Assembly: GCA_028281005.1 (NCBI GenBank)
Contig: JANQKS010000039.1
Location: forward strand, 1-63,697
From: Pseudomonadales bacterium
GTDB taxonomy: Bacteria > Pseudomonadota > Gammaproteobacteria > Pseudomonadales > Azotimanducaceae
DNA length: 63,697 nt
Reading direction: 5' to 3'
Shown piece by piece: positions 28,532 through 37,403 of the stretch (position 1 is its first letter; each line of letters begins with the position of its first letter). The notes below the pieces were generated by a model. That model was not told the origin of the DNA. It did not search any database and saw only the letters and a program-made list of their open reading frames with translations. Position numbers and translations under genes: made by a program.

Positions 28532-30907
28532 GGCCTCAGGCTCGATTGTAGTGCTGACGGGCAGCAACTCCGGTGTGGCCGGCAACCTATCCAGCTCACC
28601 CGCGAGCCAGCTGGCGGTTTGATCGTCGTAGTGTGAACTCAAGAAATGTCCGGATTGCCCACCGGGGCTGATCACATAGGCTGCGGTATCGGCGTGTTCG
28701 GCTCCCTGCGTACTGCCCAGCTCTAAAACCAAGCGCACCGTAGCACCACCGGTTGCGGTAAAGGGGCGTTGATAGTTGTATCGCGCGCGCCCCACGGTCG
28801 GGTTGCCGCCCCCCCAGGGGTGTGGGCCACTGTCTAACAAGCTGCCCAACAGTGGAACCGCGGCGGACAATTCGTGCCGCAGGAAAACTGCGTGCCGCTC
28901 TTGCCAAGTATTAACCTCACCCACCTCAGCGAGTGCGGCCAGCAGCGCATCTGCCAGCGTTTGCCCGCGCTTTGCCTGCCACCACGGCGAATCGGGTTCT
29001 AACACCAGCAGGCGGTCTAGCGCATGGTTAAACACATAAGCTTCACCTAACAAGTCTGTGGTGAGATCACTGCCAAGAACCGGCTCAAACACGTGTAAAC
29101 CAAGCTGTCTGTACCAAGCTGCAAACCACAGCGGCTCGCGCATCTGGCCTTGATTGAGCGGTGCGTCCAACCACGCCTCTAGACTGTCGAGCACCCCGAA
29201 CGCCGCAGCACCCAAGCCCTCCCGGTTCACGTCTCGCAACATGTCAGGCAACACACGCGCAGCCTGCCCGTTATACCAATCGATTTGCAGCGCTTGCATA
29301 TTCGCCGCCGTCAATTGCTGATCCGCTGCCAGCACTGTTTGTATTCGGGCGCTGCGGTAACCCGGCGCGTTGTCGGCTGAAATCAAAGGGGTGCCTGGGT
29401 TAACCCGAGCGTTAGCGGCGGCGATAAACCCCTCAGGCGGGTTCAACAACCGCGGCATCCGTTGTGCAGGCACGGTACCGCGCCACGCCGTATCCGCCGC
29501 ACTGCCAACCTGTGGGATTAACCCCTGTCCGCGTCCGCGCAGCGGCAGGACGCCGGTTGTACGAAAGGCGATGCGACCATCGCGATCCGCATAGGTCGCA
29601 TTGGCGCTGGGGGCCGCAAAATTGTCCATGGCGGCTTCAAAGGCCACATAACTGGTGGCGCGGTTTAATTGCAGGAGCGCGTCCAGGTTCGGTGTTGGCG
29701 CCTCCAATGCAGACCAACGCAGCGACATCGGCGGCTCGGTTGACCACAAGCGGCCGTTGCGCGTGTGCACAATCTGCAAACAATGCGGTGTTGCGCCAGC
29801 CACAGGTATCAGTTCTTCCTCTACACGCGCGGTATACCAACCGTCCCGACCTTTTATACGGTGCTCATGCTCCGGGTGCAGTTCTTCGACAAACAGATCT
29901 TGCGAGTCACCAATGTTGGTGAACCCCCAACCCATAAATTCATTGAAGCCATTGATGACCCCCAGTAGCCCAGGCACGGAAGTGCCGCGGATCTGCTCAT
30001 CCCCGACAAACAAATGGATGTCGTAGGTTAAGTTCGGCATGGAAAAACCGTCGTGGGAATCAAACGCAAACAACGCCTTGCCGGTAGCACTCTTATGCGG
30101 AGCTACGACCCAGCCATTGCTGCCTAAACCCGGTGCGGCCAGCAGAGGTTGCAACAACGCATCAGTTAACGCGGCCTGCTTAAGCAGCGGCGCTGCGTCG
30201 GCATCAGGCACCACGTAAGGAAACTCCGGCAGATCCGCATCGATCGGGAACAGCACCGCCAGCCAACGTTGTTGTAGCGGCTCGGGTACCGTAGGCGTGG
30301 CCGCCGCAAAGTTTGCCTGCAAACGTTGCAGCAGTGCCAAGCGCAGAAGCTCTTTGGATAAATTGTTGCCGGACTGCCAGGCCATGAGACCACCCATGGC
30401 AAATACATCCGCGGACCGCCAAGGTTTTGGGCGAAATCTCACCAGACTAAATTCCGGTGGATAAGCGTTGCGCTGAGCTAGATGCGCGTTGACGCCTCGT
30501 ACATACGCCGCCACGTAGTCTGTCACTTTGGCGGACGTATGCTGTTGAATACGTCGGCCGAGCTCAGGCACCCCCGCCTTGGTCAGCTCTATGTCAGTGG
30601 CCAACATACCCGCACCAAGCGCTTCCGCGAGCCGTCCGGTGGCAGCGCGACGCAACAGTTCCATTTGCCACAGGCGCTCATTCGCATGCAACCAGCCCTG
30701 GGCAAAAAAAGCATCTTCCCAGGTAGCGGCGCGTACAAAGGGGCGCCGCCGCTGATCGTAGGCTATGGTGATATTGTGTTGCACCGCTGCAGAAAACTGC
30801 TCGGGCGTATGCGGTAAAGACCGGCTAAACCAACCCCACAGGGCAAGCAGCGCAAGCAGCAACAACAACGCAAACGCGGCAACGCCGTAACCGAACCATT
30901 TTAGCAT
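28520..30907 (-). CDS. Penicillin acylase family protein (Ntn hydrolase)
   Basis: 795 aa. An N-terminal membrane segment (VAAFALLLLLALLALWGWF) anchors or exports it. The alpha part has AQGWLHANERLWQMELLRRAATGRLAEALG. Autocleavage is expected at GLG/SNGWVVAP, making Ser the nucleophile of the beta chain (SNGWVVAPHKSATGKALFAFDSH). NEFMGWGFTNIGDSQDLF is also conserved. Members cleave beta-lactam side chains, acyl-homoserine lactones or other amides; which one applies here is open. Its start overlaps the end of the aminotransferase gene by 7 bp. Confidence 0.92.
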   Translation of the reverse strand: MLKWFGYGVAAFALLLLLALLALWGWFSRSLPHTPEQFSAAVQHNITIAYDQRRRPFVRAATWEDAFFAQGWLHANERLWQMELLRRAATGRLAEALGAGMLATDIELTKAGVPELGRRIQQHTSAKVTDYVAAYVRGVNAHLAQRNAYPPEFSLVRFRPKPWRSADVFAMGGLMAWQSGNNLSKELLRLALLQRLQANFAAATPTVPEPLQQRWLAVLFPIDADLPEFPYVVPDADAAPLLKQAALTDALLQPLLAAPGLGSNGWVVAPHKSATGKALFAFDSHDGFSMPNLTYDIHLFVGDEQIRGTSVPGLLGVINGFNEFMGWGFTNIGDSQDLFVEELHPEHEHRIKGRDGWYTARVEEELIPVAGATPHCLQIVHTRNGRLWSTEPPMSLRWSALEAPTPNLDALLQLNRATSYVAFEAAMDNFAAPSANATYADRDGRIAFRTTGVLPLRGRGQGLIPQVGSAADTAWRGTVPAQRMPRLLNPPEGFIAAANARVNPGTPLISADNAPGYRSARIQTVLAADQQLTAANMQALQIDWYNGQAARVLPDMLRDVNREGLGAAAFGVLDSLEAWLDAPLNQGQMREPLWFAAWYRQLGLHVFEPVLGSDLTTDLLGEAYVFNHALDRLLVLEPDSPWWQAKRGQTLADALLAALAEVGEVNTWQERHAVFLRHELSAAVPLLGSLLDSGPHPWGGGNPTVGRARYNYQRPFTATGGATVRLVLELGSTQGAEHADTAAYVISPGGQSGHFLSSHYDDQTASWLAGELDRLPATPELLPVSTTIEPEALDR

Positions 30908-32175
30908 GCTTGAGCGATCGCAAACTCAAACGCATCCAACAACTGCGCTTCGTCCGCCGGGGTAACCGCGGTGGATAAAAACACGGTTGCGGTCGGCGCA
31001 ATCAGCACCCCTTTGTCGAGCATGGCGCGATGAAACGCCGTGGTGGCAGCCACTTCTTCGGGCGTTTTGAAGTAAGAACGATAGTCGCTCACCGGCCGCT
31101 GATGGAAATACACGCTGAAAATTGACCCTGTGCCGCATACCTGCATGTTGGCACCAAGTTTGTTGATGATTTCGCCGCAGGCATTGCGCAAACGTTCACC
31201 CATACTGTCTAAGTCTGCAAACGCTGCGTGGTCGAGCGCTCGCATACTCGCCAATCCTGCCGCCATGGTGACGGGGTTAGCAGTAAACGTGCCGCTGGAG
31301 CTCACCGAACTGGCGGTGGCTTCCATGACCTCCGCACGCCCTGCCACTGCCCCCACCGGATAACCGCCGCCGATTATTTTGCCCAGCGCGGTGAGATCCG
31401 GGTCGCCGCCAAAACGCCCTTGGGCGCCACCGTAACCAAATCGAAACGCAATCACTTCGTCATAAATGAGCAGGCTGCCATGGGCGCGGGTGATGTCACG
31501 CAATGCCGTGACATAGTCAGGTTGCAGGGGTTGCATACCGGTTCGCGGCGGTACCGGATCCACCAGCACCGCAGCCACTTCGCCACCGTGCGCGGCCATG
31601 AGGCGCTGCAGCATGTCCACGTCATTGGCTTGTGTCACCAACACCGCATCCAGTACACCCGGGGGCGTACCCGGCAGCACGGCTACACTTTGTGGTTCGT
31701 TACCCCAATTATCCGGCGCCGAGTAGTTACTGATTTCAGCAAAATCGTAGTTGCCGTGATACACCCCTTCCAACTTAACAATTTTGTGGCGCCCGGTGTG
31801 CGCCCGCGCGGCTTTGATGGCCAACGCCACCGCCTCGGACCCGGTATTGATAAACCGCACTCGTTCAAAGGCTTCTACCCGCTCGCACAACAGTTCCGCC
31901 AGTTCAATTTCGCCTGGTGTGGGTAGAGCAAAACAGCTGCCCGCCGCAGCCTGATGTTGCACGGCTTGCACCACGTCCGGGTGCGCATGACCGTGTATCA
32001 GCACGCCGAGGTTGTTTGTCAGATCCAGAAAGTCGCGGCCATCCACGTCCTGCAAGCGACTCCCCGCGCCGCTTGCCGCGTAGAATGGATACGGCTCAAA
32101 CCACACCGCCGAGCGTGTGCTGCCGTTGGGTAAAACCCGCAGTGCACGGGTGTGTAACGCATCACTTTTGTTCAT
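30901..32175 (-). CDS. Class III aminotransferase (glutamate-1-semialdehyde aminomutase-like)
   Basis: 424 aa from ATG 32175 (MNKSDALHTRALRVLPNGSTRSAVW), with AAGGGAA upstream. A 53-codon extension of the frame overlaps the thioesterase and is not used. PLP-dependent fold type I: INTGSEAVALAIKAARAHTGRHKIVKLEGVYHG, LIYDEVIAFRFGYGG (cofactor-binding Asp) and the Schiff-base Lys in ALGKIIGGGYPVGAVAG. It resembles HemL but is probably a catabolic omega-transaminase or mutase, since the context is degradative. It overlaps the acylase gene downstream, so one could release an amine that the other uses. Confidence 0.88.
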   Translation of the reverse strand: MNKSDALHTRALRVLPNGSTRSAVWFEPYPFYAASGAGSRLQDVDGRDFLDLTNNLGVLIHGHAHPDVVQAVQHQAAAGSCFALPTPGEIELAELLCERVEAFERVRFINTGSEAVALAIKAARAHTGRHKIVKLEGVYHGNYDFAEISNYSAPDNWGNEPQSVAVLPGTPPGVLDAVLVTQANDVDMLQRLMAAHGGEVAAVLVDPVPPRTGMQPLQPDYVTALRDITRAHGSLLIYDEVIAFRFGYGGAQGRFGGDPDLTALGKIIGGGYPVGAVAGRAEVMEATASSVSSSGTFTANPVTMAAGLASMRALDHAAFADLDSMGERLRNACGEIINKLGANMQVCGTGSIFSVYFHQRPVSDYRSYFKTPEEVAATTAFHRAMLDKGVLIAPTATVFLSTAVTPADEAQLLDAFEFAIAQAC

Positions 32176-32204
32176 CCGAGTTCCCTTTTCAGATCCCCGC
32201 GCCG

Positions 32205-32612
32205 TTATTCGGCGCGACGTCGCTTGCCGACCCCACTGTAACTCAGCACCGGCTCCTGCCTCTGATATAAGCAACCCTGCACAAACACCATGGCGCCGGT
32301 GCGCTGAGTTACGGTGCCTTCGCTGTGCAGCCATTGACCCACCTTCGCCGCCTGTAAAAACTCCACGTTGAGGCTAATGGTGACGATATGCAGGTCGGTG
32401 GTGTCATAACGCGCCTGTGCACACAGGGCAAAATCGGCCATGGTCATCAACACACCGCCATGCACCATGCCCATGTTATTGCCGTGGTGTGCCGCCGGTA
32501 AAAAGCCAGCGGCAAAAGCCACAGGGTCATGTCTTAGATAGAACGGACCAATATGGTCTTCCGCCGGATCGGTGCCGGTTTCAGGCAAAAATCCTTGAGG
32601 CACTTCGCGCAT
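32205..32612 (-). CDS. PaaI-like acyl-CoA thioesterase (hotdog)
   Basis: 135 aa. The hotdog core contains GNNMGMVHGGVLMTMADFALCAQAR, with the HGG motif and the Asp expected for PaaI-type thioesterases, and IVTISLNVEFLQAAKVGQWLHSEGTVTQRTGAMVFVQG. It hydrolyses acyl-CoA thioesters; chain preference unknown. It lies 27 bp after the SDR gene and 29 bp before the aminotransferase, probably in one operon. Confidence 0.85.
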   Translation of the reverse strand: MREVPQGFLPETGTDPAEDHIGPFYLRHDPVAFAAGFLPAAHHGNNMGMVHGGVLMTMADFALCAQARYDTTDLHIVTISLNVEFLQAAKVGQWLHSEGTVTQRTGAMVFVQGCLYQRQEPVLSYSGVGKRRRAE

Positions 32613-32639
32613 TTTTCGAAAACGTCTGCGTTTGATAGT

Positions 32640-33413
32640 CTAGCGGTACATATTGGTACCGCCGCAGATGGTAATCGCTTGGCCGGTCATATAGGCACTG
32701 GCATTCGAGGCTAGAAACACCGCAACACCTTTGAAATCATCTGCTTCCCCCAGACGCCGCAGCGGTGTGGCTTCGTTCACGCGTTGCACCGCCTCTTCGT
32801 TGTCCCACAGTGCCCGGGCAAACTCCGTACGAATGAGCCCCGGACAGATGGCGTTCACACGCACACCTCGTGGGCCCCACTCCAGCGCCAGATTGCGCAC
32901 CAGCGCAATATCCGCCAATTTAGAGATGTTGTAAGTGCCTAACGTTTCAGAACCGGCAAAGGCGCCGGTGCTGGAAGTGATCATGATCGAGCCGCACCCT
33001 TTGGCGATCATGTCCGGCCCAACCATCTGACACAGCCAATGGTTAGACCGCACGTTACTGCCCATGATTTTGTCGAACGCCTCGTCGGGGATGTCGCTCA
33101 TAGAGCCGTAAAAAGGATTTACCCCAGCGTTGGCGACTAAGGTGTCAATTGGGCCCAAACGCGCGTGGGTTTCGTCCACCAAGGCCTGCAGCTGGTCTTT
33201 GTAGCCAATGTTGCAGGCGATGGCGATGGCCCTCTGTTCACCACACGATGAATTGATGGCCTCTGCCGCCTCTTCACATTGGTCCAACTTACGGCTGGAC
33301 ACCACTACTTTGCTGCCATGTTCTGCCAACGCGGTGGCCATGGACAAACCCATCCCTTTAGAGGCGCCGGTGAGCAACGCCACCTGTCCGCTCAGATCAA
33401 ATAACTGACTCAT
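32640..33413 (-). CDS. Short-chain dehydrogenase/reductase
   Basis: 257 aa from ATG 33413, with GGAGG 9 nt upstream. Rossmann motif TGASKGMGLSMATAL, NAGVNPFYG, the active-site SSTGAF followed by YNISK (Tyr-x3-Lys), and PGLIRTEFAR. The size and C-terminus (SAYMTGQAITICGGTNMYR) are those of classical SDRs acting on hydroxyacyl-CoA or sterols. NAD(H) or NADP(H) preference: the basic residue after TGASKG is lacking, but SSRKL at the end of beta 2 hints at NADP(H). Confidence 0.9.
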   Translation of the reverse strand: MSQLFDLSGQVALLTGASKGMGLSMATALAEHGSKVVVSSRKLDQCEEAAEAINSSCGEQRAIAIACNIGYKDQLQALVDETHARLGPIDTLVANAGVNPFYGSMSDIPDEAFDKIMGSNVRSNHWLCQMVGPDMIAKGCGSIMITSSTGAFAGSETLGTYNISKLADIALVRNLALEWGPRGVRVNAICPGLIRTEFARALWDNEEAVQRVNEATPLRRLGEADDFKGVAVFLASNASAYMTGQAITICGGTNMYR

Positions 33414-33432
33414 GTTTTGTGTTCCTCCCATA

Positions 33433-33458
33433 GGCCTGATCCGAAGGCCTGATCCGAA
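33433..33458. repeat. Two tandem copies of a 13-bp unit
   Basis: GGCCTGATCCGAA occurs twice in direct succession, followed by a partial third copy (GACCT). It lies in the short gap between two minus-strand genes, upstream of the SDR ribosome-binding site. No known element is recognised; it may be simple slippage. Confidence 0.8.
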
Positions 33459-33479
33459 GACCTCATAAAAATACGCCGG

Positions 33480-33956
33480 TTATTGTTGCCAAACCTGGAT
33501 GCCTTCGCCGGACAGCATGGCCGCCGCCGGCATAACCCGCACTCGCCACGGGTCTAGCCGCAACGCGCTGAACGCTGGCGACGCGGCGTTGTCCCACCCC
33601 GGAATCATGGCGGGGTCGTAACCCACCGGCTCAGGCCCATCGGCCAACTTATCCCATACCGCTTGTTTGCCGTCCGCATCTTCTACCCAAGTGGCGCGGC
33701 ACTCGGCCAAACAAGTGTTGTGTTCGGGCGTCCAATAGTTGCACGACACAAACGGATGCGCGGCCAGATGGCTGTCTTTGATCGGTGTCCTGCCGGTAGC
33801 CACCCAGCCCACCAACTCATCCCCATCCCAATCCCAGATTGGGTGCAACACGCGCGACCAGGGTCGACCCTGATCATCGACGGTCGCCACGCTACACCAA
33901 ACAATGTTATGTGCCATCTCCACAAAGGCCGGCGCTATGGTTTGTAGGTCTGTCAT
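33480..33956 (-). CDS. Pyridoxamine-5'-phosphate-oxidase-like FMN-binding protein
   Basis: 158 aa from ATG 33956 (MTDLQTIAPAFVEMAHNIVWCSVATVDDQGRPWSRVLHPIW), with GGGAG upstream. The split beta-barrel signature is the N-terminal CSVATVDDQGRP followed by LVGWVATGRTPIKDSHLAAHPFVSCNYW. Family members bind FMN, F420 or heme; the protein may act in redox chemistry with neighbouring catabolic enzymes. It lies upstream of the SDR gene on the same strand. Confidence 0.8.
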   Translation of the reverse strand: MTDLQTIAPAFVEMAHNIVWCSVATVDDQGRPWSRVLHPIWDWDGDELVGWVATGRTPIKDSHLAAHPFVSCNYWTPEHNTCLAECRATWVEDADGKQAVWDKLADGPEPVGYDPAMIPGWDNAASPAFSALRLDPWRVRVMPAAAMLSGEGIQVWQQ

Positions 33957-34002
33957 GTTTTTCTCCCTCGGATTTGTTATCGCTGACACTTAAAGACGCG
34001 TA

Positions 34003-34854
34003 TCACGTATAGGCGTCTGATGAAGCTTTCATAAAGCGCAACTGCATACGCATGCTCGCCACCGCTACGTCGCCGTGCCAGGCGACCGTGTCGTACCACA
34101 AAAACTCCGTCTTCGGACTCTGGCCCACACTGACCACCTCACTGCGGATGACATAATCTCGATCAAGCAGAAAAGGCCCGTTAATTTGGGCAATTTCGAT
34201 GGCGCCGAACAAACCCACGGCTTCTCCCACCAAGGGTCTTAAACCCGCCATTGGCGGGCCCCAGAGATACTGTATAAAAGTGCTGGGGCAAGCCACTACA
34301 CCACCCCACTTTGAGGTTTCGCGAAACAGTGGCAATGGGTTACTCAGCAAACCCCGATCAAAACGCTCAAACTGTTTTTCCGCGGTGAGATGCAGCGGGT
34401 ATTCACCAAGCGATGTGCCGGGGGTGGCGCGTTGCAGGATTTTTAACTCAGCGGCATCACCAGCGCGCAAATCGATGGTATGCAGGTAGGCTCGCGCCAA
34501 ATTGTCCAGACCGGCAGTGCCCTGGCATACCAGCAGCCCATCTTCACGCTCCATCCAGACTTCCGCAAATTCCGCGTCAACTTGTTTAACAAACACGCGC
34601 ACGGGTTCTAAATCAACCGTCGCGTTTTTGAAGTTTACTGATAAGTGGCCACGCTCAAACCAGGCGTCACCAAATACTTCCAAGAGGGTGGCAGGGAATT
34701 GGTTGAGGTGTACATCCCCCGGTACGGTACCGCCGCGGAAGCCCAAATTGTTGGCCGTGGCATCATCATGAATGCTGCCCGCACCCGCTTGCGCAGCCCA
34801 ATTGCGCCCTTGCCACAACGGCCCTTGTACAACCGGCGTTTCAGCTGCTGCCAT
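34003..34854 (-). CDS. Hotdog-fold acyl dehydratase-like protein
   Basis: 283 aa. The segment SIHDDATANNLGFRGGTVPGDVHLNQFPATLLEVFGDAWFERGHLSVNFKNATVDLEPVRVFV resembles MaoC-like or FAS1-like dehydratases (GGTVPGDVH corresponds to the pocket loop). The second half (FLLDRDYVIRSEVVSVGQSPKTEFLWYDTVA) looks like another hotdog. The function is not known. Its start overlaps the decayed FMN-dehydrogenase sequence upstream by 14 bp. Confidence 0.65.
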   Translation of the reverse strand: MAAAETPVVQGPLWQGRNWAAQAGAGSIHDDATANNLGFRGGTVPGDVHLNQFPATLLEVFGDAWFERGHLSVNFKNATVDLEPVRVFVKQVDAEFAEVWMEREDGLLVCQGTAGLDNLARAYLHTIDLRAGDAAELKILQRATPGTSLGEYPLHLTAEKQFERFDRGLLSNPLPLFRETSKWGGVVACPSTFIQYLWGPPMAGLRPLVGEAVGLFGAIEIAQINGPFLLDRDYVIRSEVVSVGQSPKTEFLWYDTVAWHGDVAVASMRMQLRFMKASSDAYT

Positions 34855-35383
34855 GCCCCATCTCCTGCCAAATCACCGAAGAATCTACCTCATTGATGTC
34901 GGTATGCCCACAAAAAGCCATGGTCAGGTCCGGTTCCTGAGCAATGATCTGCAAACAGCGTTCAACGCCTGCTTCTCCCATGGCGCCCAAACCATTGAAG
35001 AACGCTTTGCCAATAAATGTACCTTCTGCACCCAGAGCCATGGCACGAAAAACGTCCTGACCGGTACGAATACCGCCGTCCAGCTGGCGACCACCGTAAT
35101 TCGACACAATGAGTGCATCTGCACCGCTATCCACAGCCCAGCGAGCATCCTCAGGATCCATGATGCCTTTGAGCACCAACTTACCACCCCACTGCTCTTT
35201 CACCCAGGCCACGTCCTCCCAGTTTAAGGTTGGGTCGAGCTGTTGAGCGGACCACTCACTTAAGGTGGTGAGATTGTCGACCCCTTGAGCGTGACCCACC
35301 ACATTGCCGAAGGTGCGACGAGAGGTGCTGAGCATGTCCAGATACCAGCGCGGTTTAAACGCCATGTTGATCATGTTGGGTAA
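34841..35383 (-). pseudogene. Decayed FMN-dependent alpha-hydroxyacid dehydrogenase (LldD-like)
   Basis: The readable part starts LPNMINMAFKPRWYLDML and runs through LVLKGIMDPEDARWAVDSGADALIVSN to GLGAMGEAGVERCLQII and TMAFCGHTDIN, the C-terminal half of the family. Three lesions are visible. The N-terminal half (about 180 residues, with much of the FMN site) is gone. The catalytic His of SNHGGRQLD is Tyr here (SNYGGRQLDG). About 25 residues normally between RQLDG and the next DGGIR are missing, with RQLDG joined directly to GIRTGQDV. The adjacent CoA-transferase starts where the missing half would lie. Confidence 0.8.
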
Positions 35384-35442
35384 GGTCTGCGCATGGTACA
35401 TTATCCAATAACACCCTTCCTGAGCTGGTATAGAGAACGCCA

Positions 35443-36639
35443 ATGGCTAACAGACCGTTAGACGGCATCCGCGTCATAGAAGTAGGCCAACTATTGGCCG
35501 GACCATTTGCCGGTACAACGCTGGCTTATTTCGGTGCCGAAGTCATCAAGGTAGAACCCCCCGGAGAAGGTGATCCGATCCGCGGTTGGCGTCTGCTGGA
35601 CGACAGCGGCACCGCCTACTGGTGGCGTTCCCTGGCACGCAACAAAAAGTCGGTTACCGCCAATTTGCGCACGGCGGCAGGTCGTGAAGTGGTGAAGAAA
35701 CTCATGCAGACCGCGGACGTGGTGATCGAGAACTTCAAACCCGGCACCATGGAAAAGTGGGGATTGGGCCCGGAAGACATGGCCATCACCAATCCCGACC
35801 TGATCTTTGCGCGCATATCGGGCTATGGCCAAACTGGTCCTAATAGCAGCAAACCCGGATACGCATCGGTGACCGAAGCTTACAGCGGTTTTCGCTATGT
35901 AAACGGCTTCCCGGGAGATCCGCCGGTGCGTCCCAACCTAAGCATTGGCGATACTGTTGCCGGCATCCATGCCGTGTTGGGCGTTTTGTTGGCTCTGCTG
36001 GAACGTAAACAGGAGCGCGGCACCGGCGGCCAGGTGGTCGATGTCGCCTTGTACGAAGCCATGTTTAATCTGATGGAAGGGATGGTGCCGGAGTATTCCG
36101 GGGCCGGCGCCATACGCGAACCATCCGGCTCTACCATCACCGGCATCGTGCCCACCAATACCTACCTGTGCGGTGATGGTAAACACGTTGTTATCGGCGC
36201 CAATGGGGATTCTATCTTCATCCGCCTTATGCAGGCCATGGGACGCGATGACATCGCCACGGATCCCCGCTACGCCGACAATCCCGGCCGCGTTGAACAT
36301 CAAGATTTCATCGACGGCACCATCGCCGTGTGGACCAAGGCACACAGCTCCCAAGAGGTGATCAACCTATTGGAAGCCGCCGACGTGCCGGTGGGCCCCA
36401 TCTACAACGTCGCTGACATGATGCAAGACCCGCACTATCAAGCCCGGGGTTTGTTCGAAACCGTGCAAACCGATCAGGGTGAGCTGGCCATTCCAGCCAT
36501 TCTCCCCAAGCTCAGCGCCAGCCCCGGCGCCACAGACTGGCCGGGCGGACCGGTTGGCACTCATACGGACGAGATCCTACAAGAAGTTGGATTGTCGCCT
36601 GACGAGATTGCCGGGTTGAAAGCAGCCGGAGACGTCTAG
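35443..36639 (+). CDS. CaiB/BaiF family CoA-transferase (class III)
   Basis: 398 aa, normal length. Conserved blocks are RVIEVGQLLAGPFAGTTLAYFGAEVIKVEPPGEGDPIRGWR, VVIENFKPGTMEKWGLGPEDM, ARISGYGQTGP and the catalytic Asp in LSIGDTVAGIHAVLGVLLAL. DSGTAYWWRSLARNKKSVT is typical of the succinyl- or formyl-CoA:acid CoA-transferase branch. The acid is not identifiable. It is convergent with the CMD-family gene, the two stops being 3 bp apart. Confidence 0.92.
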   Translation: MANRPLDGIRVIEVGQLLAGPFAGTTLAYFGAEVIKVEPPGEGDPIRGWRLLDDSGTAYWWRSLARNKKSVTANLRTAAGREVVKKLMQTADVVIENFKPGTMEKWGLGPEDMAITNPDLIFARISGYGQTGPNSSKPGYASVTEAYSGFRYVNGFPGDPPVRPNLSIGDTVAGIHAVLGVLLALLERKQERGTGGQVVDVALYEAMFNLMEGMVPEYSGAGAIREPSGSTITGIVPTNTYLCGDGKHVVIGANGDSIFIRLMQAMGRDDIATDPRYADNPGRVEHQDFIDGTIAVWTKAHSSQEVINLLEAADVPVGPIYNVADMMQDPHYQARGLFETVQTDQGELAIPAILPKLSASPGATDWPGGPVGTHTDEILQEVGLSPDEIAGLKAAGDV

Positions 36640-36642
36640 GGA

Positions 36643-37284
36643 TTAATCGTCCAGGTTGCGGAAAAAGTCGATGTCACGATCCTCATTCTCCGGCACCGGC
36701 ACCTCCACGATACGTTCGTCGACATTGTCGTACTCGAGTTTTAAGGCTCGGCACATGGTGGCGTGCAACTCATAGGTACAGGTGATGTAGGTCAACTCGA
36801 TGATTTCCACTTCGCTTAAGAGGTTGCGCAAACGTTCAAAGGTACCGTCTGCTACACGCCCACCCTGTAACACCAGGTCATCGGTATACGCCAGCACCGC
36901 ACGCTCCACCTCATCAAACAGGTTGCTCGACGCCCAACTGGGTATGGCTTCAATCTGCTCTTCTGAGAAACCGGCTGCACGCAGCGCTTTGCAATGCTGT
37001 GAGAACACAAACTGGCTACCCCGGGCGAAACCAGCGCGCGCTTGACCTAACTCTCGCAGCCGTGGCGAGAGCTGGCGTTTTTCATCCCGGTAAAATTGAA
37101 AACCCTGCACCATGTGGTGCAGCGCATCGGGCACTTGGGCAAATACCGTCCACCAGTCGCCGGGTGTGCCGGTCGCGGTACCGGGTTGTTCCACCGGATC
37201 CCGATCCGGTCCAAACAAGGCATCGTATAGAGGAATAACACTGGGGTCGGCATCGGCACGTTTCACTTCTTTTAGTCTGGGCAT
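36643..37284 (-). CDS. Carboxymuconolactone decarboxylase (AhpD-like) family protein
   Basis: 213 aa from ATG 37284 (MPRLKEVKRADADPSV), with AGGAGGGG upstream. The all-helical CMD fold is recognised by LSPRLRELGQARAGFARGSQFVFSQHCKALRAAGFSEEQIEAI and ELTYITCTYELHATMCRALKLE. The redox CxxC of AhpD is not present at the usual place (FSQHCKA has a single Cys), so peroxidase-partner activity is unlikely. It could act as a decarboxylase or isomerase in ring degradation. Confidence 0.82.
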   Translation of the reverse strand: MPRLKEVKRADADPSVIPLYDALFGPDRDPVEQPGTATGTPGDWWTVFAQVPDALHHMVQGFQFYRDEKRQLSPRLRELGQARAGFARGSQFVFSQHCKALRAAGFSEEQIEAIPSWASSNLFDEVERAVLAYTDDLVLQGGRVADGTFERLRNLLSEVEIIELTYITCTYELHATMCRALKLEYDNVDERIVEVPVPENEDRDIDFFRNLDD

Positions 37285-37403
37285 CTCCCCTCCTGTTGGG
37301 TATGTGGTTCTGCGGCCCGCAAGTATCCACATTTATACGGGTTGTCTCTATAGTGATGTCCAGGGCTGCTACTGTTTCTAGTGCTCAAAGAGCAAATTGT
37401 CAC

